This document shows positions 51,585 through 59,751 of a stretch of 64,000 nucleotides of DNA, in pieces. Every line of letters begins with the position of its first letter. Positions within the stretch are counted from its first letter, which is position 1. The notes under the pieces are model-generated. The model was not told the origin of the DNA. It was given only the letters and a program-made list of their open reading frames with translations, and searched no databases. The position numbers and the translations under genes are program-made. This stretch comes from Alphaproteobacteria bacterium (GTDB lineage Bacteria; Pseudomonadota; Alphaproteobacteria; JACAEB01). The stretch is taken from positions 1 through 64,000 of the forward strand of contig JACKLE010000002.1 in assembly GCA_024236075.1 (NCBI GenBank), in the 5' to 3' direction.

Positions 51585-52199
51585 ATGATCGGCAAGCTCA
51601 AGGGCACGATAGACGAGACGGGCACGGACCATCTCGTGCTCGATGTCGGCGGCGTCGGCTATCTCGTGCATGTCTCGGCGCGCACGCTGGGCGCGCTCGA
51701 AGGGAGCACGGCCCCCGTGACGCTCCATATCGAGACGCATCTCAGGGAAGAGAGCCTCAGGCTCTACGGCTTCCCGAGCCCGCGCGAGCGCGACTGGTTC
51801 CGCGCGCTCCAGACCGTGCAGGGCGTCGGCGCGAAGGTCGCGCTCGCCGTGCTTTCCGTCGCCGAGCCCGACCGCCTCGCCGAGGCGGTCTTCGCGGGCG
51901 ATGAGAAGCTCTTTGCGCGCGCCGCCGGCGTCGGGCCGAAGCTCGCAAAGCGCCTCGCCTCCGAGCTCAAGGACCGCATGCCCGCCGGCGCGCCGGTCAT
52001 CCGCCTGCAGAAGAAGGGGAAGGGCGCCGCGGCCGAGGCGCCGCCGACCCCGGAAGGAGAGGCCTTGTCCGCCCTCGTCAATCTCGGCTACGCCATGGGC
52101 GAGGCGCAGCGGGCGCTCGCCGCCGCGCAGGCGCGCGCGGGCAGCGAGGCCGCGCTCGACCGCCTCATCGTTGAAAGCCTGCGGGAGCTCGCCCGATGA
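51585..52199 (+). CDS. ruvA: Holliday junction helicase subunit RuvA
   Basis: 204 residues from ATG 51585. The N-terminal OB fold is MIGKLKGTIDETGTDHLVLD, then VGGVGYLVHVS; the helix-hairpin-helix domain has VQGVGAKVALAVLS and AAGVGPKLAKRLASELKDR; the C-terminal domain is ALVNLGYAMGEAQRALAAA. It binds the junction and recruits RuvB. Longer frames into the repeat region are not part of the protein. It overlaps ruvB by 4 bp. Confidence 0.95.
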   Translation: MIGKLKGTIDETGTDHLVLDVGGVGYLVHVSARTLGALEGSTAPVTLHIETHLREESLRLYGFPSPRERDWFRALQTVQGVGAKVALAVLSVAEPDRLAEAVFAGDEKLFARAAGVGPKLAKRLASELKDRMPAGAPVIRLQKKGKGAAAEAPPTPEGEALSALVNLGYAMGEAQRALAAAQARAGSEAALDRLIVESLRELAR

Positions 52200-53251
52200 G
52201 CGGCACGGCCGAAGAGACGCGCCTCGTGGGCGCCGACGCGCAAGGGGGCGAGGGCGCCGAGCCCTCCCTGCGCCCGCAGCGCCTCGCCGAGTTCGTCGGC
52301 CAGGAGGCGATGCGCAAGAACCTCGCCGTCTTCATCGAGGCGGCGCGCGGGCGCGGCGAGGCGCTCGACCACACGCTCTTCTTCGGGCCGCCCGGCCTCG
52401 GCAAGACGACGCTCGCGCAGATCGTCGCGCGCGAGCTCGGCGTCAATTTCCGCGCGACCTCGGGGCCCGTGCTCGCCAAGGCGGGAGACCTCGCCGCGAT
52501 CCTCACCAATCTCGAGCCGCGCGACGTCCTCTTCATCGACGAGATCCACCGCCTCTCGCCGACGGTGGAGGAGATCCTCTATCCGGCGATGGAGGATTTC
52601 GAGCTCGACCTCGTCATCGGCGAGGGACCGGCCGCGCGCTCGGTGCGCATCTCGCTGCCGCCCTTCACGCTCGTCGGCGCCACGACGCGCATGGGCCTCC
52701 TCGCGACGCCCCTGCGCGACCGCTTCGGCATTCCCGTGCGGCTCAACTTCTATTCGCCCACGGAGCTTTGCACCATCGTGGAGCGCGCGGCGGCGCTTCT
52801 GAAGCTCGACATCACCGCCGACGGCGCGCGCGAGATCGCCGCGCGCGCCCGGGGCACGCCGCGCGTCGCGGGGCGGCTCCTCAAGCGCGTGCGCGACTTC
52901 GCCTCGGTCGAGGGCGCGCGCCTCGTCGACGCGCGCGTCGCGGACCGCGCGCTCGCCCGCCTCGAGGTCGACAAGCTCGGCCTCGACGGGCTCGACCACC
53001 GCTACCTCCGGCTCGTCGCCGAGAAGTTCCTCGGCGGGCCGGTCGGCATCGAGACGATCGCCGCCGCCATGTCGGAGCCGCGCGACGCCATCGAGGACAT
53101 CATCGAGCCCTATCTCCTGCAGGAGGGCTTCCTCCAGCGCACCCCGCGCGGGCGCGTGCTCTCGCCCCGCGCCTTCGCCCATCTCGGCCTCGCGGTCCCG
53201 AAGGGCGGCGTCGGCGACCTCTTCACGGACGGCGAGGGGGAGGGCGCATGA
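52196..53251 (+). CDS. ruvB: Holliday junction branch migration ATPase RuvB
   Basis: 351 residues. Walker A is FGPPGLGKTTLAQ (64-72), Walker B is VLFIDEIHRLSP, sensor is LVGATTRMGLLATPLRDRFGI (part), and the arginine-finger and winged-helix regions follow (VEGARLVDARVADRALARL, YLLQEGFLQRTPRGRVLS). It drives branch migration with RuvA. The last 27 bases and the stop codon, plus the next 11 bases, are duplicated 266 bp downstream, where the copy supplies the start of ybgC. Confidence 0.96.
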   Translation: MSGTAEETRLVGADAQGGEGAEPSLRPQRLAEFVGQEAMRKNLAVFIEAARGRGEALDHTLFFGPPGLGKTTLAQIVARELGVNFRATSGPVLAKAGDLAAILTNLEPRDVLFIDEIHRLSPTVEEILYPAMEDFELDLVIGEGPAARSVRISLPPFTLVGATTRMGLLATPLRDRFGIPVRLNFYSPTELCTIVERAAALLKLDITADGAREIAARARGTPRVAGRLLKRVRDFASVEGARLVDARVADRALARLEVDKLGLDGLDHRYLRLVAEKFLGGPVGIETIAAAMSEPRDAIEDIIEPYLLQEGFLQRTPRGRVLSPRAFAHLGLAVPKGGVGDLFTDGEGEGA

Positions 53252-53528
53252 GCGCGGACGCGCGTAGCGCAGTCGCTCTGCACACGAGGTCGTGGTGACT
53301 CTGGTGATCGGCCGTTCGCCCCCCAAAGCAACGTCATCCCGCGGCTCGACCGCGGGACCCATATTCCCGGCGCCGGTGGCTGGGTCCCGCGGTCGAGCCG
53401 CGGGATGACGTCGTATATGTGGGGCCGCACTTGCGGATCGCACGCGGCGCCCGGCTCGGGGATGCGGGGGCGCGATCGCGCCGGTGCCGGACGGACGGCG
53501 AGGGGGAGGGCGCATGAGCGCGGACGCG
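53225..53528. repeat. 38-bp direct repeat flanking a 228-bp insert between ruvB and ybgC
   Basis: The 38 bases at 53225-53262 recur exactly at 53491-53528. The first copy encodes the end of RuvB (TDGEGEGA, stop) and a dead-end start (MSADA, then a stop at codon 17). The second copy carries the ATG of ybgC (53514). Between them (53263-53490) is a non-coding insert with a long perfect palindrome. Ancestrally the ruvB stop and the ybgC start must have overlapped as ATGA, and the duplication kept both genes intact. Confidence 0.75.
53331..53411. repeat. 31-bp perfect inverted repeat (CGTCATCCCGCGG family)
   Basis: The left arm at 53331-53361 and the right arm at 53381-53411 are exact inverse copies, 31 bases each, with a 19-base loop. 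Each arm contains the smaller palindrome CCCGCGG-CTCGA-CCGCGGG. The left arm plus loop matches the repeat at 43224. A transcript through it would form a long hairpin between ruvB and ybgC. Confidence 0.8.
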
Positions 53529-53981
53529 GCGGCGGGCCGGCTCGAGGGGGGCGTGCACATCCTCCCGGTGCGGATCTATTACGAGGACACGGATTTTTCC
53601 GGCATGGTCTACCATGCGAACTATCTGCGCTATTTCGAGCGCGGTCGGTCGGACTTCCTGCGCCTCGCGGGCATGAGCCACGCCGAGCTCCTGGCGCTCG
53701 AGGCGCCGCTCGCCTTCACCATCGAGCGCATCGAGGTCGATTTCCTGCGTGCGGCCCGCATCGACGATCTCCTCACGGTGCGGACGGTCTATTCCGAGGC
53801 GCGCGGCGCGCGCCTCAAGGCGCTCCAGGACATCCGCCGGGACGGGGAGGAGATCGCCCGCGCCCGCGTCCACGCCGCCTGCATCAGCCTCGAGGGGCGC
53901 CCGCGCCGCCTGCCGAGGGAGCTCGCCGAGCGGCTCGGGCCGATCCTCAAGGACGGGCTTCCCGACATGCGCGCAGGCTGA
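53514..53981 (+). CDS. ybgC: Tol-Pal-associated acyl-CoA thioesterase
   Basis: 155 residues from ATG 53514. The 4HBT hot-dog signature is RIYYEDTDFSGMVYHANYLRYFERGRSDFLR (parts), with the catalytic Asp in EDTDFSG. LAFTIERIEVDFLRAARIDDLL follows. It hydrolyses short-chain or phospholipid-related acyl-CoA at the inner membrane and is nearly always upstream of tolQ. Here a GGDEF gene intervenes before tolQ. The start codon lies within the 38-bp duplicated segment. Confidence 0.93.
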   Translation: MSADAAAGRLEGGVHILPVRIYYEDTDFSGMVYHANYLRYFERGRSDFLRLAGMSHAELLALEAPLAFTIERIEVDFLRAARIDDLLTVRTVYSEARGARLKALQDIRRDGEEIARARVHAACISLEGRPRRLPRELAERLGPILKDGLPDMRAG

Positions 53982-54153
53982 GGCGCCGACGCCGGACCCG
54001 CGGGCCGGCTCGGCGGATCGAAGGTTCAAGCTTTCTTAAAGTTCGACGGCCTAGCCTCGGGCCGGCTTCGGGCCCGCCCGGGGCCCTCTCGCTCGCGCGC
54101 GCCGGCGCATGGCGGCAGCGTCGACCGCGCCCCATGCCGAAAGAGAGGCGCCG

Positions 54154-55509
54154 ATGATACAAAGGCTCTGGACCGGCAGATCGCTGCGCTACTGGATCGC
54201 GGTGGGCATGTCGCTCGCGCTCGTGCCGGTCGCGCTGTCCGCCGTCGCCGGCTATTTCCTGCTCGACAGGGGCGTCATCGCCTCGTTCCACCACGTCGCC
54301 GCGCGCCAGCGCGACGAGGTCGTCCCGGCGCAGCGCCTTTCGGGGCTGCTGTGGGAGACGCTCGTTCCGGTCGACGAGTTCGTCGACGAGGGCGGCCTTC
54401 ACCGCTCGCTCGCCTATCGCGGGATGCGCGAGCGCATCGAGGCGGCGTTCGCGGTCCTCCATGCGCGCGCGGCGGACGATCTTGAGGTGCTGAGCCTCGC
54501 CGAGCGCGCGCGCGACGACTGGACGGCGGCGGACGGCCTCGCCACGGAGCTGATCTCCGTCGAGCGGGCGCCCGGCGATCCGCAGGCCGCCGAGCTCATG
54601 GAGCGCTTCCACGGCACGATCGCCAAGACCGCGGACAAGCTCGCGGCCGTCAACGGATGGCTCGCGGCCGAGGTTCAGAAGGACCACGATGCGGCCGTCC
54701 ACGCCTACGACCGGGCGGCGCTGCTGGCGGGCTTCGCCGGCATCGTCTGTGTCCTGACCATGATCTCGGGCGTCCTCGTCATCGGGCGCATCCTCAAATC
54801 GAGCGTCGACCGCCTCGTCGACGGCGCGGCGCGCTTCGCGGAAGGCGACCGCGACCACCGCATCGACGTCACCGTGCCGCCCGAGCTGCGCAAAGTCGCC
54901 GACGAGTTCAACCGGATGATCCGGCGCATCCAGGAATCGGAGAGCGCGCTCGCCGACCTCGCGCGCCGCGACGGCCTCACGAAGCTGCGCAACCGGCGCG
55001 CCTTCGACGAGGAGCTGGCGGAGAGCTTCGCGCGCCTGCGCCGCCAGGGCGAGCCGTTCTCGCTGCTGGCGCTCGACATCGACCACTTCAAGCGCGTGAA
55101 CGACACCCATGGCCATTCGGCGGGCGACCAGGTGCTGCGCGAGCTGGCGCAGACGGCCACATCGGGGCTGCGCCCCTTCGATCTCGTCTTCCGCACGGGC
55201 GGCGAGGAGTTCTCGGTCATCCTTCCGGGCACGGACGCGGCCTCGGCGCACGAGGCGGCCGAGCGCCTGCGCGAGGCGATCGCGGCCCGCCCGGTCGCGG
55301 CGGACGGCGCGCAGATCCCCGTGACGGTGAGCGTCGGCCTCGCCGAGGCCGTGGACGGCATGGACCCGAAGGAGCTCGTCGAGGCGGCCGACGCGGCGCT
55401 CTACCGCGCCAAGGCGGAGGGGCGCAACCGCGTCGTCGCGAGCCCGGGCGGGGCGCGGCCCGACGAGCCCTGGGCGAGCGTGCGCGCGCTCGCGGCGCGC
55501 GGCCGCTGA
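54154..55509 (+). CDS. Membrane diguanylate cyclase (HAMP-GGDEF)
   Basis: 451 residues from ATG 54154, following AGAGAGGCG. Membrane helices are at about 13-36 and 190-212, with a periplasmic helical sensor of about 150 residues between them. A HAMP linker covers about 211-262. The catalytic domain has ALDIDHFKRVNDTHGHSAGD and GGEEF (349-353), and an inhibitory I-site RPFD (340-343) placed five residues before it. It makes c-di-GMP from GTP. It sits between ybgC and tolQ, so it may respond to the state of the envelope, though this is inference. Confidence 0.92.
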   Translation: MIQRLWTGRSLRYWIAVGMSLALVPVALSAVAGYFLLDRGVIASFHHVAARQRDEVVPAQRLSGLLWETLVPVDEFVDEGGLHRSLAYRGMRERIEAAFAVLHARAADDLEVLSLAERARDDWTAADGLATELISVERAPGDPQAAELMERFHGTIAKTADKLAAVNGWLAAEVQKDHDAAVHAYDRAALLAGFAGIVCVLTMISGVLVIGRILKSSVDRLVDGAARFAEGDRDHRIDVTVPPELRKVADEFNRMIRRIQESESALADLARRDGLTKLRNRRAFDEELAESFARLRRQGEPFSLLALDIDHFKRVNDTHGHSAGDQVLRELAQTATSGLRPFDLVFRTGGEEFSVILPGTDAASAHEAAERLREAIAARPVAADGAQIPVTVSVGLAEAVDGMDPKELVEAADAALYRAKAEGRNRVVASPGGARPDEPWASVRALAARGR

Positions 55510-55906
55510 GGCGCGCCGGGAGGGCGCGCGGCGCCTCGGCCCCTGCCGGCGGCGAGGGCCGGAGCCCGTAAGCGGCGCCGCACGGGCCTTTCCGGCCCGA
55601 AGGCGAGGGCAGCGGCACGCCATGCGCCCCGGCCCCAGTTTGGCCCAAATGTTCCTTGAGGGTCGCTCCTTGCGCGAGGCCGGTCGGCGTGCTTGCCGGC
55701 CGGAGGTCGCGCCCGCGGGGAATGACGGGGTACTCGGGAACGACTTGAAGCGTGGCGGCGGCGAGCCGCGCGGCGCCGAGGCGGCCGTGGGATTCGCCGG
55801 GGTCCTGGGAATTGCGGCCGGCGCGGTCTATCCTCGCCGGCGCCGGAGTGGCCGCGCGGCGTCGGGGCCGCTCGTGCGAGAGATGTGAAGGCTAGCGGGG
55901 CAGGGC
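55510..55906. other. 397-bp gap between the GGDEF gene and tolQ, no gene seen
   Basis: A modest hairpin (GCCTT...AAGGC around 55587-55605) follows the GGDEF gene and may end its transcript, but no T-run follows. GCCGGT...GCCGGCC near 55679-55702 is another weak dyad. One open frame of 88 codons (55622-55888) has neither a ribosome site nor family features and is rejected. The tolQ promoter must lie here, but no clear boxes are visible. Confidence 0.4.
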
Positions 55907-56611
55907 ATGGAACCGACTGTGGGCACGGACGCGACCGATTTCTCGTTGCTGGCGATCTTTCTTCGCGCCGACCTTGTGGTGCAGGTGGTGATGGCGGGGC
56001 TCGTCTTCGCCTCGTTCTGGAGCTGGGCGATCATCATCGACAAGATGCTGAAGCTCGGGCACCTGAAGCGCATGGCCGACCGTTTCGAGGACGTGTTCTG
56101 GTCCGGCAAGTCGCTCGACGAGCTGCATCAGGCCTTCTCCTCGCGCGCCGACCATCCGATGGCGGCGATGTTCTCCTCCGCCATGCGCGAATGGCGCCGC
56201 TCGCTCGAGGGCGGCGAGGGGCGCGGCCTCCTCGGCGGCCTCAAGGAGCGCATCGACAAGGTGCTGCACGTGACGCTGATGCGCGAGATGGAGGGCGTCG
56301 AGCGCCATATGAGCTTCCTAGCCACCATCGGCACGACCGCCCCCTTCATCGGCCTCTTCGGCACGGTGTGGGGCATCATGAGCGCCTTCCAGAACATCGC
56401 GATCATGCGCGACACCAATCTCGCGATCGTCGCGCCGGGCATCGCCGAGGCGCTCTTCGCGACCGCGCTCGGCCTCTTCACCGCCATCCCGGCCTATTTC
56501 GCCTACAACAAGTTCTCGAACGATCTCGGGCGCTACGCGACGCGCCTCGAAGGCTTCGCCGACGAATTCTCGGCCATCGTCTCGCGCCAGATCGATCAGA
56601 GGAGAGGCTGA
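55907..56611 (+). CDS. tolQ: Tol-Pal proton channel subunit TolQ
   Basis: 234 residues. Three helices: LVVQVVMAGLVFASFWSWAIII near the start, then GLFGTVWGIMSAFQNIA with the T-I-G-T-T-A-P-F-I-G motif before it, and GIAEALFATALGLFTAIPAYFAYN. These are the MotA/TolQ/ExbB core. With TolR it carries protons to power outer-membrane constriction at division. tolR starts on the base after the tolQ stop. It differs from the second MotA-like protein at 27.7 kb, which has a long coiled tail. Confidence 0.95.
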   Translation: MEPTVGTDATDFSLLAIFLRADLVVQVVMAGLVFASFWSWAIIIDKMLKLGHLKRMADRFEDVFWSGKSLDELHQAFSSRADHPMAAMFSSAMREWRRSLEGGEGRGLLGGLKERIDKVLHVTLMREMEGVERHMSFLATIGTTAPFIGLFGTVWGIMSAFQNIAIMRDTNLAIVAPGIAEALFATALGLFTAIPAYFAYNKFSNDLGRYATRLEGFADEFSAIVSRQIDQRRG

Positions 56612-57049
56612 ATGGCGCTCTCCCTGCCGCCCGGCAGCTCGCGACGGCGCTCCGCCTACCGGCCGATGAGCGAGATCAACGTGACGCCGCTCGTCGACGT
56701 CATGCTCGTGCTGCTCATCGTCTTCATGGTCGCCGCGCCCCTCCTCACGGTGGGCGTGCCGGTCGACCTCCCCAAGACGCGCGCGGCGCCGGTCCAGGGC
56801 GACACCGAGCCCCTCACCATCACGCTGCAGTCCGACGGCAGCATCTTCCTCCAGGAGACGCCGGTCGAGCTCGAGCAGCTCGGCGAGAGCCTCAAGGCGA
56901 TCTCCCAGAACGGCTACGATCAGCGCATCTTCTTTCGCGGCGATCAGAACGTCTCGTACGGGCGCGTGATGGACGTGACGGCCGCGATCCACCGCGCGGG
57001 CTTCACGCGGGTCGCCTTCGTCACCGAGACCCCGGCCCAGACCAAATAG
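56612..57049 (+). CDS. tolR: Tol-Pal subunit TolR
   Basis: 145 residues. The N-terminal helix has the proton-bearing aspartate: MSEINVTPLVDVMLVLLIVFMVAAPLL (parts), with Asp in PLVDVM. The periplasmic part ends in QRIFFRGDQNVSYGRVMDVTAAI and GFTRVAFVTE. It pairs with TolQ and transmits force to TolA. Starts directly after the tolQ stop, and tolA follows 12 bp on. Confidence 0.95.
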   Translation: MALSLPPGSSRRRSAYRPMSEINVTPLVDVMLVLLIVFMVAAPLLTVGVPVDLPKTRAAPVQGDTEPLTITLQSDGSIFLQETPVELEQLGESLKAISQNGYDQRIFFRGDQNVSYGRVMDVTAAIHRAGFTRVAFVTETPAQTK

Positions 57050-57061
57050 GACGGGCGGGCG

Positions 57062-57928
57062 ATGCGCACCGGCGTCACAGTTTCGGGCCTCCTGCATGTC
57101 GGCGCGTTCGTGCTGATGGTGGTGCCCCTGCCGTTCCTCATGCACGACCGCGCGGCCGAGATGGCGCCGCTGCCGCCGGTCGTCGACATCGTGACCGTCG
57201 ACGAGATGACCAATATCGCGGCGGCCGCGCCGGCCCCCGAGCCGACGCCGGAGCCCGAGGCCGCGAAGGCGCCCGAGCCGCCGCCGCCCGCGCCCGAGCC
57301 CGCGCGCGTCGTCGCCGCGGCGACGCCCGAGCCGGAGGAGTTCCTGCCCGAGCCGGAGGCGATGCCCAAGGAGGAGCCGCCGGCGGCGCCCGTGAAGATG
57401 GCGGCCGTTCCGAAGGCCAAGCCCAAGCCGCCCAAGACGCCCGCCAAGCCCGCGCAGCCGCCGAAGAAGCAGGAGAGCTATCTCGACCGCGTCGCGGCGC
57501 TCCTCGACAAGATGCCGCGCGAGGACCAGCCGGCCGAGCAGGCCGAGGACGCCAAGAAGGCCAGCGCGAGCGAGGCCATCACGCTGCGCACGCCGGTCGG
57601 CAAGGCGAACGCGCTGACGCTCTCGGAGATCGACGCGATCCGTGCGCAGATGGCGCGCTGCTGGAGCTTCCCGGCGGGCGCCGCCTATGCCGAGGAGCTC
57701 GTCGTCCATGTGCGCGTCGCGTTCAACCCGGACGGCTCGCTCTCGGGCCGCCCGCAGATCCTCGACACGCTCAAATATCAGACGGGCGACACCTACTTCC
57801 GCGCCGCCGCCGACAGCGCCGTGCGTGCCTTATTGCGCTGCCAGCCCTTCACATTGCCGCCCGAAAAATATGATTCCTGGCAGTCGGTCGAGTTCACCTT
57901 CGACCCGCGCTACCTCCTCGGCCGCTGA
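57062..57928 (+). CDS. tolA: TolA-like envelope protein
   Basis: 288 residues. One N-terminal helix (VSGLLHVGAFVLMVVPLPFLM) is followed by a long Pro/Ala/Glu/Lys-rich spacer (about 55-150, EPTPEPEAAKAPEPPPPAPE) and a C-terminal domain (EIDAIRAQMARCWSFPAGAA, HVRVAFNPDGSLSGRPQILD, ALLRCQPFTLPPEKYDSW) related to TonB/TolA. The two cysteines in RCW and RCQPF match alphaproteobacterial TolA. It bridges the TolQR motor and Pal in the outer membrane. tolB follows by 37 bp. Confidence 0.9.
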   Translation: MRTGVTVSGLLHVGAFVLMVVPLPFLMHDRAAEMAPLPPVVDIVTVDEMTNIAAAAPAPEPTPEPEAAKAPEPPPPAPEPARVVAAATPEPEEFLPEPEAMPKEEPPAAPVKMAAVPKAKPKPPKTPAKPAQPPKKQESYLDRVAALLDKMPREDQPAEQAEDAKKASASEAITLRTPVGKANALTLSEIDAIRAQMARCWSFPAGAAYAEELVVHVRVAFNPDGSLSGRPQILDTLKYQTGDTYFRAAADSAVRALLRCQPFTLPPEKYDSWQSVEFTFDPRYLLGR

Positions 57929-57965
57929 GGCCGGAAGAGACGGGTCCCCATCTGGAGTCTGACGC

Positions 57966-59330
57966 ATGCGACGGCTGCAGCTTGCCGCCTTCCGGTCTCT
58001 CTTCACCGCGCTCGTGGCGCTCGCGGCGCTCATGGGCCCCGCCCAGGCCGAGCTCAAGATCACCATCGATCAGGGCAACGCCAATCCGCTGCCCATCGCC
58101 GTCGTCAACTTCTTCGGCGAGAGCGCGCAGGAGCAGAAGCTCGGCACCGACATCGCCGACGTCATCACCAACAATCTCCGGCGCACGGGACTCTTCTATC
58201 CCATCGACCAGCGCGCCTTCATCGACCGGCTGCCCAATTTCGACGTGACGCCGCGCTTCACCGACTGGCGCATCATCAAGGCGGACGCGCTCGTCACGGG
58301 ACGGATCGTGCTGCAGGCGGACGGCAAGCTCGTCGCGCAGTTCCGCCTCTGGGACACCTTCGCCGAGGAATATGTCTTCGGCCAGGAGGTGACGAACGAG
58401 CTCGCCGAAGGCTGGCGGCGCGTCGCGCACCAGATCAGCGACCTCATCTATCAGCGCCTCACCGGCGAGATCGGCTATTTCGACACGCGCGTCGTCTTCG
58501 TCGAGGAGCGCGGGCCGAAGACCAATCGCGTGAAGCGCCTCGTCGTCATGGATCAGGACGGCTACAACCCGACCTATCTCTCCGACGGCAAGCATCTCGT
58601 GCTGACGCCCCGCTACAGCCCCGTCGAGGACGTCATCGTCTACATGTCCTACCGCTCCGGCGTGCCGCGGGTCTATCTGCGCGACGTGGCGAGCGGGCTC
58701 GAGGAGGTCGTCGGCGACTTTCCGGGCATGACCTTCGCGCCGCGCTTCTCGCCCGACGGCAAGCAGGTCATCTTCAGCCTGGACGACAACGGCAATTCCG
58801 AAGTCTACACGATGGATCTGCGCACCCGGGCGGTGAAGCGCCTCACCTTCAACCCCGCCATCGACACCTCGCCCTCCTTCTCGCCGGACGGGCGGCGCGT
58901 CATCTTCAATTCCGACCGCGGCGGCTCGCAGCAGCTCTACGTGATGGGCTCGGACGGCTCGAACGTCGCGCGCATCTCCTTCGGCCAGGGCAAATACGCG
59001 ACGCCGGTCTGGAGCCCGCGCGGCGACCTCATCGCCTTCACCAAGATCTACGAGGGGCGCTTCTACATCGGCGTGATGCGCCCGGACGGCTCGAACGAGC
59101 GACTGCTGACCGAGAGCTTCCTCGACGAGGGCCCGACCTGGTCGCCGAACGGCCGCGTGCTGATGTTCTTCCGCCAGGAGCCGACCCGCGCGGACGGCAA
59201 GGGCGGCTCGGTGCGGCTCTGGAGCGTCGACATCACCGGCTACAACGAGCGCCCGGTCCCCACCGCCGCCGACGCGTCCGATCCCGCCTGGTCGCCCCGC
59301 ATCAGCGATTATGCGCATGTGAGGCGCTAA
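57966..59330 (+). CDS. tolB: Tol-Pal translocation protein TolB
   Basis: 454 residues with a signal peptide (LAAFRSLFTALVALAALMGPAQA). The N-terminal domain (IAVVNFFGESAQEQKLGTDIADVI) precedes a six-bladed propeller with repeated motifs of form TPSFSPDGRRVIFNSDRGGS and FAPRFSPDGKQVIFS. It binds Pal in the periplasm and couples it to the Tol motor. In most genomes pal comes right after; here a 191-bp palindromic element and a minus-strand sulfatase lie between, so pal is 2.5 kb away. Confidence 0.95.
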   Translation: MRRLQLAAFRSLFTALVALAALMGPAQAELKITIDQGNANPLPIAVVNFFGESAQEQKLGTDIADVITNNLRRTGLFYPIDQRAFIDRLPNFDVTPRFTDWRIIKADALVTGRIVLQADGKLVAQFRLWDTFAEEYVFGQEVTNELAEGWRRVAHQISDLIYQRLTGEIGYFDTRVVFVEERGPKTNRVKRLVVMDQDGYNPTYLSDGKHLVLTPRYSPVEDVIVYMSYRSGVPRVYLRDVASGLEEVVGDFPGMTFAPRFSPDGKQVIFSLDDNGNSEVYTMDLRTRAVKRLTFNPAIDTSPSFSPDGRRVIFNSDRGGSQQLYVMGSDGSNVARISFGQGKYATPVWSPRGDLIAFTKIYEGRFYIGVMRPDGSNERLLTESFLDEGPTWSPNGRVLMFFRQEPTRADGKGGSVRLWSVDITGYNERPVPTAADASDPAWSPRISDYAHVRR

Positions 59331-59355
59331 GGTCACCGACTCGTTAGCCCCCACC

Positions 59356-59546
59356 CCGTCATCCCGGAGCCTAGGCGAGCCCGGAAATGCTCGCATTTCC
59401 GGCCTTGCGAGCCTTGGCGTCCGGGATCTGCGGCTGGGCGATGCTCCGCAAGCGGCAGATCCCGGACAGCTCAATTTGCCGGCCAAATCAAACCCCGGCT
59501 TTCGCCGGGGCATGGATTTGGGGCAAATTGGCTTCCGGGATGACGG
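59356..59546. mobile_element. 191-bp MITE-like palindromic element
   Basis: The ends CCGTCATCCCGGA (59356-59368) and TCCGGGATGACGG (59534-59546) are exact 13-bp inverted repeats. Inside are four further perfect hairpins: CCGGAAATG/CATTTCCGG (59381-59402), TCCGGGATCTGC/GCAGATCCCGGA (59420-59466), CAATTTGCC/GGCAAATTG with CCAAATC/GATTTGG nested (59472-59530), and CCCCGGC/GCCGGGG (59493-59510). No reading frame is credible. No clear target duplication was found. The end motif GTCATCCC is shared with the repeats at 53331. The other 200 bases of the 421-bp gap up to the sulfatase hold nothing I can name. Confidence 0.65.
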
Positions 59547-59751
59547 CGTTGTGGGTCTGTGACCTGGAGCGATCCGCGCTCGAGCGGAATCGCGAGGCGA
59601 TTTCGTTCGGGTGCGGAAAATCGCTCTCCGCCTTGCGGTCGCGGCGCAGCGCGGCGCCCGGGCGATCGCCGCGGCCCGCAAGGGAACGCTCCGGGCGGAA
59701 GGGCTCCCTCGCCTACCCGCGAGCGCGGCCATGCGGCCGAGAGCCCAAGCC

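Noticed and set aside
53248..53298. Short frame after ruvB starting MSADARSAVA as a separate peptide
   Set aside because: It is the vestigial copy of the ybgC start created by the 38-bp duplication; the real start is at 53514.
55622..55888. 88-codon open frame in the GGDEF-tolQ gap
   Set aside because: No ribosome site, composition of non-coding GC-rich sequence, and no family or membrane features.
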